The position numbers and the translations under genes are program-made. A stretch of 64,000 nt of DNA from JAPOXR01 sp965116115 (GTDB lineage Bacteria; Pseudomonadota; Alphaproteobacteria; Rhodobacterales; Rhodobacteraceae): NCBI GenBank assembly GCA_965116115.1, contig OZ220486.1, positions 1,612,001-1,676,000 of the forward strand, given 5' to 3'. Positions 44,690 to 53,028 of this stretch are shown here, piece by piece (position 1 is the stretch's first letter; the number at the start of each line of letters is the position of its first letter). The notes beneath the pieces are model-generated. The model saw nothing but the letters and a program-made list of their open reading frames with translations, was not told where the DNA came from and did not search any database.

Positions 44690-45075
44690 GCGCCCGTTTC
44701 CGCGCTCAGGCGCGTTCGGAACCGCGCCGTCACTGTCTGCGGCGCGCGCCGGGAGCACGTCGCTGAATTTCACCCACGCCAGACACAGAAACGCTTCAGC
44801 CTTCCCTCTGGTCCCGCCTTCGGCGATCCCGGCGATTTTCCCTTCCGCCAGTCCTTATCTCCCGTCCCTGTTCGATCCAGGTTCCCGCGGCAGTTCCGAT
44901 GATTCGCTCAATTTCTCCCGGGGTCCGCTCCGGATCCGCCTGAGCGCGGCTTCGATGCGTTCGGCGGCAGGCTGATCTGTTCGACGACATAGGTCAGAAT
45001 GTCGCGTCCGAATTCGGTTTCGGCAATTCCGGCGGCGAGCATATCGGCCTCGCGGTCACTGACATTTGAGCCGGC
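44690..45075 (-). pseudogene. Rpn-family (PD-(D/E)XK, DUF4351-type) nuclease, C-terminal relic
   Basis: On the - strand, successive frames spell the tail of Rpn/YhgA-like proteins: SDREADMLAAGIAETEFGRD, ILTYVVEQISLPPN, then a shift to ERTPGEIERIIGTAAGTWIE, then another shift to EGKIAGIAEGGTRGKAEAFL and VKFSDVLPARAADSD. The E-G-x-A-E-G repeats and the following LxRVKFG-like segment are typical of the family. At least two frameshifts break it and the N-terminal catalytic domain is not recognisable. Rpn proteins promote RecA-independent recombination and are transposase-like. Confidence 0.7.
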
Positions 45076-45280
45076 CGTGGAAGGACCCGACGGCGGCGGC
45101 GATCGACAGCCGGCCCGCGAAGGCGGCGGAAAGCGGAGGCCCTTCCGGATCTGACGCCAGCGACGGCTCCGCTGGTGAGCAAGCTGCAGGAGGACGGCGG
45201 CTGTCAAGGGCCGAAGCCGGCCTCGGCGCTGGCGGATCCCGGGCTGGGATCGCTGATTGAGCATCCATGTGCCGATGTAA

Positions 45281-45379
45281 GAGCTTGTTCCGTAATGCTC
45301 TATACAGTATATGAGTTCACTTAAATCATGTTTATTTATACTATATATGGTATACGAAGTCGACTTTAGGAACAAACTC
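45281..45379. repeat. MITE-like AT-rich element with terminal inverted repeats
   Basis: A 99-bp segment is bounded by GAGCTTGTTCC (45281-45291) and GGAACAAACTC (45369-45379), inverted repeats with one mismatch. The inside is strikingly AT-rich (around TATACTATATATGGTATAC) compared with its GC-rich surroundings. It encodes nothing. The ends resemble those of IS5/IS1031-like elements. No clear target duplication is seen. Confidence 0.5.
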
Positions 45380-46069
45380 CAACGGGGCCAGATAGACGGA
45401 TAAGCGTTCCCGGAACCGGTTTCGTTTGCCGGGGTGGTCGTTGGAATGTCTTTCCATGAACGGGATCAAGATCGAATTCTCCGGAGATTTCGGTCAAGCG
45501 GAGTATTGAATTTTCTGGCTGTCCTGAAGCGTATCAATGATGTGCTGTCCCCGCTTTCGTGCGGTCTTTGTCAGTGTCCTCTCTGCTGATCCGCCGGCCG
45601 CAGGCTGAAGCTGCGATTCCACCGGCCCGTCACCGCCCGCCCGGAAATTGTCGATGGGAACAGAGATTGACGGCTGGCGCTGAACTTCTGCTGCCGTCGA
45701 GCGTCGCATGAAGGCGGAACCGGCGCATTGACAACGAAATCAGCCCCCTAAAAAGACATTCAGCCATGCATGACCGCCTATAGCAGGACAAAAAACGATC
45801 GCCGCGTTCTGCGGATTTTCCGGAATCCGCTTTTTATGGAACACTGATGTCATGGCCGCGCAGGAACAATTGGCGATTCGCGCGCCGCCTCCGGACGGCG
45901 GGGTCAGACTTCCGGCAACCGGTTCCGGAACCGGAAAAAGCTTCGCACGCCGCCGAATCCATGGTCAAACGCCCAGTGCGGGAAACCCCCGCACCAGGCC
46001 TGTGTCCGTCTGCCATATTGACCCCGGCGGACCGTCTGTGTATGCACAGACGCTGCGGACAGCCAAGTC
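45380..46069. other. Gene-poor stretch upstream of the nuo operon
   Basis: No supported gene. A - strand frame (45494-45709) ends ERTLTKTARKRGQHIIDTLQ, which resembles the end of some transposases, but the match is too short to name. A perfect terminator lies at 45811-45835. The nuo promoter should lie between there and 46070, but none is obvious. Confidence 0.4.
45811..45835 (+). terminator. Rho-independent terminator without an assigned gene
   Basis: A perfect 7-bp stem (GCGGATT 45811-45817, AATCCGC 45824-45830) with 6-base loop is followed by TTTTT (45831-45835). No + strand gene lies upstream for several kilobases, so it may end a small RNA or protect nuo from read-through. A TTGACA lies near 45729-45734, about 80 bases upstream. 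Confidence 0.75.
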
Positions 46070-46447
46070 GTGAGGGCGGTGAGTTTGGAATCAATTCTCT
46101 CAGAATACTTTGCCGTACTTGTTTTTCTGGCGGTGGCGGCCGGCTTGGGCGGCGTCATGCTGCTTGCCGGCACGATCGCCGTGTCGCGGCCCGATCCCGA
46201 GAAAGTGTCAGCATATGAATGCGGATTCAACGCGTTCGACGACGCCCGCATGAAATTCGACGTGCGGTTTTACCTGGTGGCGATCCTGTTCATCATCTTT
46301 GACCTTGAGGTCGCGTTTCTTTTTCCTTGGGCGGCGGCATTCAAAGACATCGGCGCATTCGGTTTCTGGTCGATGATGGTTTTTTTGGCTGTCTTGACGG
46401 TGGGATTCGTCTATGAGTGGAAAAAAGGCGCGCTGGAATGGGAATGA
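46070..46447 (+). CDS. nuoA: NADH-quinone oxidoreductase subunit A
   Basis: A 125-residue, three-helix membrane subunit of complex I. The loop KVSAYECGFNAFDDARMKFD is the NuoA signature, followed by VRFYLVAILFIIFDLEVAFL. It helps form the quinone channel at the junction of the membrane and peripheral arms. The start is GTG 46070; GTG 46079 would give three fewer residues and neither has a good ribosome-binding site. It begins the nuoA-N operon. Confidence 0.94.
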   Translation: MRAVSLESILSEYFAVLVFLAVAAGLGGVMLLAGTIAVSRPDPEKVSAYECGFNAFDDARMKFDVRFYLVAILFIIFDLEVAFLFPWAAAFKDIGAFGFWSMMVFLAVLTVGFVYEWKKGALEWE

Positions 46448-46977
46448 TCCCGTCATCTGATTCAGAGACTCCTGCGGATCCGCCGCAGCCGACGGCGCGG
46501 CCCGTCGGAGAGGCACTGCAGGACAAGGGATTCCTGGTGACCTCGGTTGAGGACGTGGTTAACTGGGCGCGGACCGGCTCACTGCACTGGATGACGTTCG
46601 GACTGGCCTGCTGCGCCGTCGAAATGATGCATACCTCGATGCCGCGCTACGATCTTGAAAGATTCGGCACCGCTCCGCGCGCGTCTCCGCGCCAGTCCGA
46701 CCTGATGATCGTCGCCGGAACTCTCACCAACAAGATGGCGCCGGCTCTGCGCAAGGTCTACGACCAGATGCCCGAGCCGCGCTATGTGATTTCCATGGGA
46801 TCCTGCGCCAACGGCGGCGGCTATTACCACTACAGCTATTCGGTGGTGAGGGGCTGCGACAGGATAGTGCCGGTGGATGTCTATGTTCCGGGCTGCCCTC
46901 CGACGGCTGAGGCGCTGCTCTACGGGATTCTTCAGCTGCAGCGGAAGATCCGCCGCACCGGAACGATCGCGCGCTGA
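46438..46977 (+). CDS. nuoB: NADH-quinone oxidoreductase subunit B
   Basis: A 179-residue subunit carrying cluster N2, the last iron-sulphur cluster before quinone. The cysteine ligands are in FGLACCAVEMMH, SMGSCANGGG and VYVPGCPPTAEAL. RYDLERFGTAPRASPRQSD is the conserved quinone-site loop. The start is ATG 46438 or 46444, the latter overlapping the nuoA stop as ATGA; both fall inside the end of nuoA and suggest coupling. Confidence 0.95.
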   Translation: MGMIPSSDSETPADPPQPTARPVGEALQDKGFLVTSVEDVVNWARTGSLHWMTFGLACCAVEMMHTSMPRYDLERFGTAPRASPRQSDLMIVAGTLTNKMAPALRKVYDQMPEPRYVISMGSCANGGGYYHYSYSVVRGCDRIVPVDVYVPGCPPTAEALLYGILQLQRKIRRTGTIAR

Positions 46978-46984
46978 GTCGGCG

Positions 46985-47593
46985 ATGGCGGCGGTGGAAG
47001 GGAACGCGCTGGCCCGGCATCTGGGCGACTGCAAGTCAGACACGATTCTGGCCGCGGAAATCGTCCGGGATGAACTGGTGGTGACGGCGGTGCCGTCCAG
47101 CATCGTCGATCTGGTGGAATTTCTCAAACGGGACGGCAAGTGCCGGTTTTCGACTCTCATCGACGTCACCGCTGTCGATCACCCCGGCAGGGAACGGCGG
47201 TTTGATGTCATTTACCATTTTCTGTCAATGACTCTGAACCAGCGGGTCCGCGTGAAGGCGGCGGTCCATGAGGATGTTCCGATGCCGTCAATCGTCGCGG
47301 TCCATCCGTCGGCCAACTGGTTCGAGCGCGAAGTGTTTGATATGTACGGCATCCGGTTTTCGGGGCACCCGGATCTCAGGCGGATCCTGACGGACTACGG
47401 TTTCAGCGGACATCCGCTCCGCAAGGACTTTCCGCTGACCGGATTTTCCGAGGTGCGCTATGACGAGGAGCGGAAACGCGTGGCCTACGAACCCGTCAGC
47501 CTGGTTCAGGAATACCGCAGCTTCGATTTCATGAGTCCTTGGGAAGGCGCCGAATACGTTATTGACGGCGAGCCGGGGGCGGCGGACGAATGA
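46985..47593 (+). CDS. nuoC: NADH-quinone oxidoreductase subunit C
   Basis: A 202-residue peripheral-arm subunit. The signature ERREVFDMYGI is present as WFEREVFDMYGIRFSGHPDL, followed by RILTDYGFSGHPLRKDFPLT and the ending YRSFDFMSPWEG. It is a separate protein, not fused to NuoD as in enteric bacteria. ATG 46985 lies seven bases past nuoB, which decides it over the upstream frame. Confidence 0.94.
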   Translation: MAAVEGNALARHLGDCKSDTILAAEIVRDELVVTAVPSSIVDLVEFLKRDGKCRFSTLIDVTAVDHPGRERRFDVIYHFLSMTLNQRVRVKAAVHEDVPMPSIVAVHPSANWFEREVFDMYGIRFSGHPDLRRILTDYGFSGHPLRKDFPLTGFSEVRYDEERKRVAYEPVSLVQEYRSFDFMSPWEGAEYVIDGEPGAADE

Positions 47594-47636
47594 GGCGATT
47601 CCGCGCCGGATGCCCGTCTGCCCGCCGGGAAACGGC

Positions 47637-48848
47637 ATGATGATGGCCGCGGGAAACGACATGCCGCCCGACGGCGGGCGGATCCGGAATTTCAACATCA
47701 ATTTCGGGCCTCAGCATCCAGCGGCGCACGGGGTGCTGCGTCTTGTGCTTGAACTTGACGGCGAGGTTGTCGAGCGCTGCGACCCGCATATCGGCCTACT
47801 GCACCGCGGCACGGAAAAACTGATGGAAAGCAGGACATACCTGCAGAACCTGCCGTATTTTGACAGGCTGGACTATGTCGCTCCGATGAATCAGGAGCAT
47901 GCTTGGTGTCTGGCGATCGAGAAACTGACCGGGACCCGCGTTCCGCGCCGCGCTTCGCTGATCCGTGTTCTTTATTCTGAGATGGGACGCATCCTTAACC
48001 ATCTGCTGAATGTGACGACGCAGGCGATGGATGTCGGGGCTCTCACGCCGCCGCTGTGGGGGTTTGAAGAGCGCGAAAAACTCATGGTGTTCTATGAGCG
48101 GGCCTGCGGGGCCCGTCTGCACGCGGCCTATTTCCGGCCCGGGGGAGTGCACCGGGATCTGCCGCCCGGGCTTCTGGCAGATATCCGCCGGTGGTGCCGG
48201 GAGTTTCCGGCGAAGCTGGACGATATCGACGGTCTGCTCACCGAAAACCGCATATTCAAGCAGCGGAATGTCGATATCGGCATCGTGACCCGCGAAGATG
48301 CCGAGAACTGGGCGTTTTCCGGCGTGATGGTGCGCGGATCGGGAATCGAATGGGACCTCCGCCGGACGCAGCCTTACGAGGGTTACGAGGAGTTCGACTT
48401 TCTTGTTCCCGTCGGCGTCAACGGCGACTGCTACGACCGCTATCTCTGCCGGATGGCGGAAATGCGGGAAAGCGTCAAGATCATGGAGCAAGCGGTGGAG
48501 AAGCTGGAAACGGCGGAAGGCGACGTGCTGGCGCGCGGCAAGATCGCGCCGCCGAGCCGCGGTGACATGAAGTCGTCGATGGAGGCCCTGATTCACCATT
48601 TCAAACTCTACACGGAAGGGTTCCACGTGCCGGAAGGCGAGGTCTACGTCGCTGTCGAAGCGCCGAAAGGCGAATTCGGCGTTTATCTGGTCGCGGACGG
48701 CACCAACCGGCCCTATAAGGCCAAGATCCGCGCCCCCGGCTTCCCGCATTTGCAGGCGATGGATCATTTGTGCGGCGGCCATCTGCTTGCCGACGTCTCG
48801 GCGGTGCTCGGATCGCTCGATGTCGTGTTCGGGGAAATCGACCGCTGA
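47637..48848 (+). CDS. nuoD: NADH-quinone oxidoreductase subunit D
   Basis: A 403-residue, 49-kDa-type subunit that forms the quinone pocket with NuoB. Seen are FNINFGPQHPAAHGVLRLVL, HIGLLHRGTEKL, YLQNLPYFDRLDYVAPMNQE and the ending HLLADVSAVLGSLDVVFGEI DR. The conserved H and Y of the quinone site lie in these motifs. ATG 47637 (MMMAAGNDM) is chosen as closest to usual length; ATG 47610 and a frame overlapping nuoC are alternatives. Confidence 0.95.
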   Translation: MMMAAGNDMPPDGGRIRNFNINFGPQHPAAHGVLRLVLELDGEVVERCDPHIGLLHRGTEKLMESRTYLQNLPYFDRLDYVAPMNQEHAWCLAIEKLTGTRVPRRASLIRVLYSEMGRILNHLLNVTTQAMDVGALTPPLWGFEEREKLMVFYERACGARLHAAYFRPGGVHRDLPPGLLADIRRWCREFPAKLDDIDGLLTENRIFKQRNVDIGIVTREDAENWAFSGVMVRGSGIEWDLRRTQPYEGYEEFDFLVPVGVNGDCYDRYLCRMAEMRESVKIMEQAVEKLETAEGDVLARGKIAPPSRGDMKSSMEALIHHFKLYTEGFHVPEGEVYVAVEAPKGEFGVYLVADGTNRPYKAKIRAPGFPHLQAMDHLCGGHLLADVSAVLGSLDVVFGEIDR

Positions 48849-48889
48849 TGCGCGCGTGTTCAGGCACGATATCCGCCGGGGAGGGATGA

Positions 48890-49570
48890 ATGCGGCGCAG
48901 ATTTCATCACCGTCAGCCGGAGTCATTCGCATTCACGGCCGGCAACCTCGCCTGGGCCGAGCTGCAGATGAAGAAGTATCCGCCCGGACGCCAGGCTTCG
49001 GCCATCATTCCGGTTCTCATGCGCGCCCAGGAACAGGAAGGCTGGCTGTCCCGTCCGGCCGTTGAGTATGCCGCGGATCTGCTGGGCATGCCGCATATAC
49101 GCGCATACGAGGTGGCCACATTCTATTTTATGTTTCACTTGCAGCCGACCGGTTCGGCGGCCCATATCCAAGTCTGCGGGACAACCACCTGCATGATCTG
49201 CGGGGCCGGGGAACTGGTCGAAGTCTGCCGCCGGCGCATCGCCGCCGAACCGCATCGGCTGTCGCCGGACGGCAGATTCTCCTGGGAGGAGGTGGAGTGT
49301 CTGGGGGCGTGCTGCAACGCGCCGATGGCTCAGATCGGCAAGGACTATTATGAGGATCTGTCGCCGGACGGCCTGAACGGAATCATTGACGCGTTCGCGG
49401 CCGGTGATGTTCCCGAACCGGGATCGCGAATCGGACGGTTCTCGTCCGAACCCGCCTCCGGCGTGACGACGCTGGGTGAATTCCGGTCTGAAAATGTCGC
49501 CAAGAACGCCGCGGTCGCGCTGGCCTTGGAACGGGGCGACACCGTCAAGCGCATTGACGGATCTGAGTGA
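48890..49570 (+). CDS. nuoE: NADH-quinone oxidoreductase subunit E
   Basis: A 226-residue, 24-kDa-type subunit with a thioredoxin-like 2Fe-2S domain. Ligands are in CGTTTCMICG and ECLGACCNAP. YEVATFYFMFHLQPTG is the family core. The roughly 60-residue C-terminal extension after the domain is common in alphaproteobacteria. ATG 48890 sits just behind GGGGAGGG; an out-of-frame ATG at 48886 is ignored. Confidence 0.94.
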   Translation: MRRRFHHRQPESFAFTAGNLAWAELQMKKYPPGRQASAIIPVLMRAQEQEGWLSRPAVEYAADLLGMPHIRAYEVATFYFMFHLQPTGSAAHIQVCGTTTCMICGAGELVEVCRRRIAAEPHRLSPDGRFSWEEVECLGACCNAPMAQIGKDYYEDLSPDGLNGIIDAFAAGDVPEPGSRIGRFSSEPASGVTTLGEFRSENVAKNAAVALALERGDTVKRIDGSE

Positions 49571-49662
49571 AGCCATGTCAGCGGGAGGCCGCATGCATTT
49601 CGGTGCAGACGCGCCGCCGGGCGCCGCCGGTCCGGAGTTGAGCGAAGGATGTCCGCGCAGCG

Positions 49663-50958
49663 ATGCTTGACGACAGGGACCGCATATTCACCAACCTGTA
49701 CGGCCGGGACGAATGTTCTCTCGCCGGCGCGCGGCGGCGTGGCCATTGGGACGGCACGGCCGGTCTGATCGCGAACGGCTGCGACTGGATCATTGAGCAG
49801 ATCAAGAACAGCGGGCTGCGGGGACGGGGCGGCGCAGGCTTCCCCACCGGGCTGAAATGGAGTTTCATGCCGAAGACCGGCGACGGACGCCCCCGGTATC
49901 TGGTGGTGAACGCCGACGAATCGGAGCCGGGCACCTGCAAAGACCGTGAAATCATGCGCCATGAGCCCCACACGCTGCTTGAAGGGTGCTTGATCGCCGG
50001 TTTCGCGATGCGCGCGGCCGCGGCGTACATTTATGTCCGCGGCGAGTATGTGCGCGAAAGAGAACTGCTTCAGGCGGCGGTTGACGAAGCCTACGACGCC
50101 GGCCTGATCGGCCGCGACGCCGCCGGGTCGGGCTGGGACTTCGATATCCATATCCACCACGGCGCGGGCGCGTATATATGCGGCGAGGAGACGGCGCTGC
50201 TCGAAAGCCTGGAAGGCAAAAAGGGCATGCCGCGGATGAAACCGCCGTTCCCGGCCGTCGCCGGCCTCTACGGCTGTCCGACGACGGTCAACAACGTAGA
50301 ATCCATCGCCGTGGTTCCGACCATTCTGCGGCGCGGCGCTGAATGGTTCGCCGGAATCGGCCGCCCGCGCAACACCGGCACGAAGATCTTCGCAGTCAGC
50401 GGCCATGTCAACAATCCCTGCGTGGTCGAGGAAGCGATGTCGATTCCCCTCCGGGAACTCGTTGACCGGCACTGCGGCGGGGTGCGCGGGGGTTGGGGGA
50501 ATCTGAAAGCCGTGATACCCGGCGGCTCGTCCGTGCCCTGCCTTCCGGCGGAACTGTGCGGCGACGCGCTGATGGACTTTGACTGGCTGGCCGGGCAGAA
50601 GAGCGGGCTGGGCACCGCCGCGGTGATCGTCATGGATCAGTCAACCGATATCATCCGGGCCGTCTGGCGGCTGTCGAAATTTTACAGACATGAAAGCTGC
50701 GGCCAGTGCACGCCGTGCAGGGAAGGCACCGGCTGGATGATGCGGGTCATGGAGCGGATCGTGACGGGAGACGCCGAAATCGGCGAAATCGACATGCTCC
50801 TCGATGTGTCAAAACAGATCGAGGGTCATACGATCTGCGCCTTGGGCGATGCCGCCGCATGGCCGATTCAAGGTCTGATCCGGCACTTCCGGGGAGAAAT
50901 GGAAGACCGGATCCGCTCCCGTGAAAGCGCGGGCGCCGCGGGTCCGGCGGCGGCATGA
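49663..50958 (+). CDS. nuoF: NADH-quinone oxidoreductase subunit F (NADH-binding)
   Basis: A 431-residue, 51-kDa-type subunit that binds NADH and FMN. The glycine-rich loop is LRGRGGAGFPTGLKWSF, the FMN region is NADESEPGTCKDRE, and the 4Fe-4S cluster N3 ligands are in ESCGQCTPCREGTGW plus a downstream cysteine in HTICALGDAAAWP. It is separated from nuoE by about 90 bases holding only a 31-codon frame. AAGGA lies rather far (13 bases) before ATG 49663. Confidence 0.95.
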   Translation: MLDDRDRIFTNLYGRDECSLAGARRRGHWDGTAGLIANGCDWIIEQIKNSGLRGRGGAGFPTGLKWSFMPKTGDGRPRYLVVNADESEPGTCKDREIMRHEPHTLLEGCLIAGFAMRAAAAYIYVRGEYVRERELLQAAVDEAYDAGLIGRDAAGSGWDFDIHIHHGAGAYICGEETALLESLEGKKGMPRMKPPFPAVAGLYGCPTTVNNVESIAVVPTILRRGAEWFAGIGRPRNTGTKIFAVSGHVNNPCVVEEAMSIPLRELVDRHCGGVRGGWGNLKAVIPGGSSVPCLPAELCGDALMDFDWLAGQKSGLGTAAVIVMDQSTDIIRAVWRLSKFYRHESCGQCTPCREGTGWMMRVMERIVTGDAEIGEIDMLLDVSKQIEGHTICALGDAAAWPIQGLIRHFRGEMEDRIRSRESAGAAGPAAA

Positions 50959-50976
50959 CCGGGAGGATGCGGGCGG

Positions 50977-52980
50977 ATGAGTGAACTGCGGGAAATCGAG
51001 ATTGACGGAGCGCGGATCGAGGTCGAGCCGGAACTGACCTTGATCCAGGCCTGCGAGCAGGCCGGCATTGAGATCCCGCGCTTCTGCTATCACGAACGGC
51101 TGTCAATCGCCGGCAACTGCCGCATGTGTCTCGTGGAGATCGTCGGCGGCCCCCCCAAACCCGCGGCGTCATGCGCCATGCAGGTCAAGGATCTGCGCCC
51201 CGGTCCGGAAAACACGCCGCCGCGGATCCGCACCAACAGCCCCATGGTCAGAGAAGCGCGGGAAGGGGTGATGGAATTCCTGCTGATCAATCATCCGCTG
51301 GACTGTCCGATCTGTGATCAGGGCGGCGAATGCGACCTGCAGGACCAGGCCATGGCTTACGGCGTTGATTTCAGCCGCTACCGGGAGCCGAAGCGGGCCG
51401 TCGACGATTTGAATCTAGGTCCCCTCGTGGGGACCTGCATGACGCGGTGTATCTCCTGCACCCGCTGCGTCCGTTTCGCCTCGGAGGTGGCGGGCAACAC
51501 GCAGATGGGACAGACGGGACGGGGCGAGGACGCTGAAATCACCAGCTATCTCAGCCGGTCCCTGAATTCCAACCTTCAAGGCAACATCATTGACCTGTGT
51601 CCGGTCGGCGCGCTGACATCGAAACCTTACGCTTTCACGGCCCGGCCCTGGGAACTGACCAAGACCGAGACAATCGATGTCATGGACGCGCTCGGTTCGA
51701 ATATACGGGTTGACAGCAAAGGCAGGGAGGTCATGCGGATAATTCCGCGCAACCACGACGGCGTGAACGAGGAGTGGATCAGCGACACGACCAGATTCGC
51801 TTGGGACGGACTCCGCCGCCAAAGACTCGACCGCGCGTATCTGCGCCGCGGCGGACGTCTGGTTCCGGTGTCCTGGCCCGAAGCGCTCGCCGCGGCGGCC
51901 GGGGCCCTGCGGGACGGACCGGTGGCCGGGCTGGCCGGAGACCTGGCTCCAACGGAGGCGGTTTACGCGCTCGGCAGGATGATCGACGGTCTCGGCGGCT
52001 TGAAGGAGTGCAGAACCGACCGCGCCGCGCTGCCGGCGGGAAACCGGTCCGGCTATGTCGGAACAGCCCGCATTGAGGATATCGACTGCGCCGGCCGCAT
52101 CATCCTTGTCGGAACCTGTCCGCGGGACGAAGCGCCTGTTCTGAACGCCCGCATCCGCAAGGCATGGCTGCGGGGAGCGTCAATAGGTCTGTTCGGACCT
52201 GATTGCGATTTGACCTACGGTTATGAACGCCTGGGCGCCGGCGCGGGCAGCTTCCAGGAATTCGTTGACCGGGGCGGCGACCATGAGGACACGCTTGTCA
52301 TTGTCGGACAGGCGGGCCTTCAGGGCGGAAGCGGGGCCGCGGTTCTCGCCGCGGCGATGGAACTGGGGTCAAAGGGATCCGGCATGCTGGTCCTGCACAC
52401 GGCGGCGGGCCGGGTCGGCGCGATGGATGCCGGGTTCACGAATCCCGGCGGGCTGGACTCGGCTCTGGACGGCGTCCGGACGATCTACAGCCTCGCCGTC
52501 GACGAAATCGACATTCCGGCGGGTCCGTTCGTGATTTATCAGGGCAGCCACGGCGACCGCGGCGCGGGACGGGCGGATCTGGTGCTGCCGGGCGCCCTCT
52601 ACACCGAGGAATCAGGGATTTTCGTGAATACCGAAGGACGCCCGCAGATGGCCGCAAAGGCGACGTTTCCGCCCGGTGCCGCGAAAGAGAACTGGGCCAT
52701 TGTCCGGGCCGTCTCCGGTGAATTGGGAGAAAGCCTGCCGTTCGACACTTTGCGGCAGCTGCGGACGGCCCTGTTTTCTGATCACCCGCATCTGCAGTCC
52801 TTGGACCAGGTCCCGGACAACGGACTCGAGCTGTTGCCGCGAGTTCTCTGCGCGGACGACGCGTTCGTCAGGTCTGCCCGCGTTTTTTATCTGACCAACC
52901 CGATCCTGCGCGCGTCGCCCCTGATGGCTGAGCTTGCCGCGCAGGCCTCTGACGGAGCAGCGGATGCGCTCGCTGCCTGA
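50977..52980 (+). CDS. nuoG: NADH-quinone oxidoreductase subunit G
   Basis: A 667-residue, 75-kDa-type iron-sulphur subunit. The N-terminal 2Fe-2S domain has IPRFCYHERLSIAGNCRMCL. A His-ligated 4Fe-4S site follows (HPLDCPICDQGGECDLQDQA), then CMTRCISCTRCVRFASEVAG and CPVGALTSKPYAF. The rest is the molybdopterin-oxidoreductase-like domain without cofactor residues. It passes electrons from NuoF to NuoI. GGGAGG lies ten bases before ATG 50977. Confidence 0.94.
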   Translation: MSELREIEIDGARIEVEPELTLIQACEQAGIEIPRFCYHERLSIAGNCRMCLVEIVGGPPKPAASCAMQVKDLRPGPENTPPRIRTNSPMVREAREGVMEFLLINHPLDCPICDQGGECDLQDQAMAYGVDFSRYREPKRAVDDLNLGPLVGTCMTRCISCTRCVRFASEVAGNTQMGQTGRGEDAEITSYLSRSLNSNLQGNIIDLCPVGALTSKPYAFTARPWELTKTETIDVMDALGSNIRVDSKGREVMRIIPRNHDGVNEEWISDTTRFAWDGLRRQRLDRAYLRRGGRLVPVSWPEALAAAAGALRDGPVAGLAGDLAPTEAVYALGRMIDGLGGLKECRTDRAALPAGNRSGYVGTARIEDIDCAGRIILVGTCPRDEAPVLNARIRKAWLRGASIGLFGPDCDLTYGYERLGAGAGSFQEFVDRGGDHEDTLVIVGQAGLQGGSGAAVLAAAMELGSKGSGMLVLHTAAGRVGAMDAGFTNPGGLDSALDGVRTIYSLAVDEIDIPAGPFVIYQGSHGDRGAGRADLVLPGALYTEESGIFVNTEGRPQMAAKATFPPGAAKENWAIVRAVSGELGESLPFDTLRQLRTALFSDHPHLQSLDQVPDNGLELLPRVLCADDAFVRSARVFYLTNPILRASPLMAELAAQASDGAADALAA

Positions 52981-53028
52981 GCGGCGGACCGGCCGCGGGC
53001 CGCTGCCGGGCCGGGACCGGACGGCCCC

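Noticed and set aside
44289..44975. 228-codon + strand frame upstream of the Rpn relic
   Set aside because: No domain, partly antisense to the Rpn relic, serine/proline-rich shadow composition.
45494..45709. - strand frame ending in a transposase-like helix
   Set aside because: The resemblance rests on about 20 residues; not enough to name an element.
49575..49670. 31-codon frame between nuoE and nuoF
   Set aside because: Too short, no recognisable family and it overlaps the nuoF start; noted only because small genes occur at this spot in some alphaproteobacteria.
51149..51156. Run of seven C inside nuoG as a phase-variation tract
   Set aside because: It is shorter than typical slippage tracts and lies within a conserved essential-type subunit in the correct frame.
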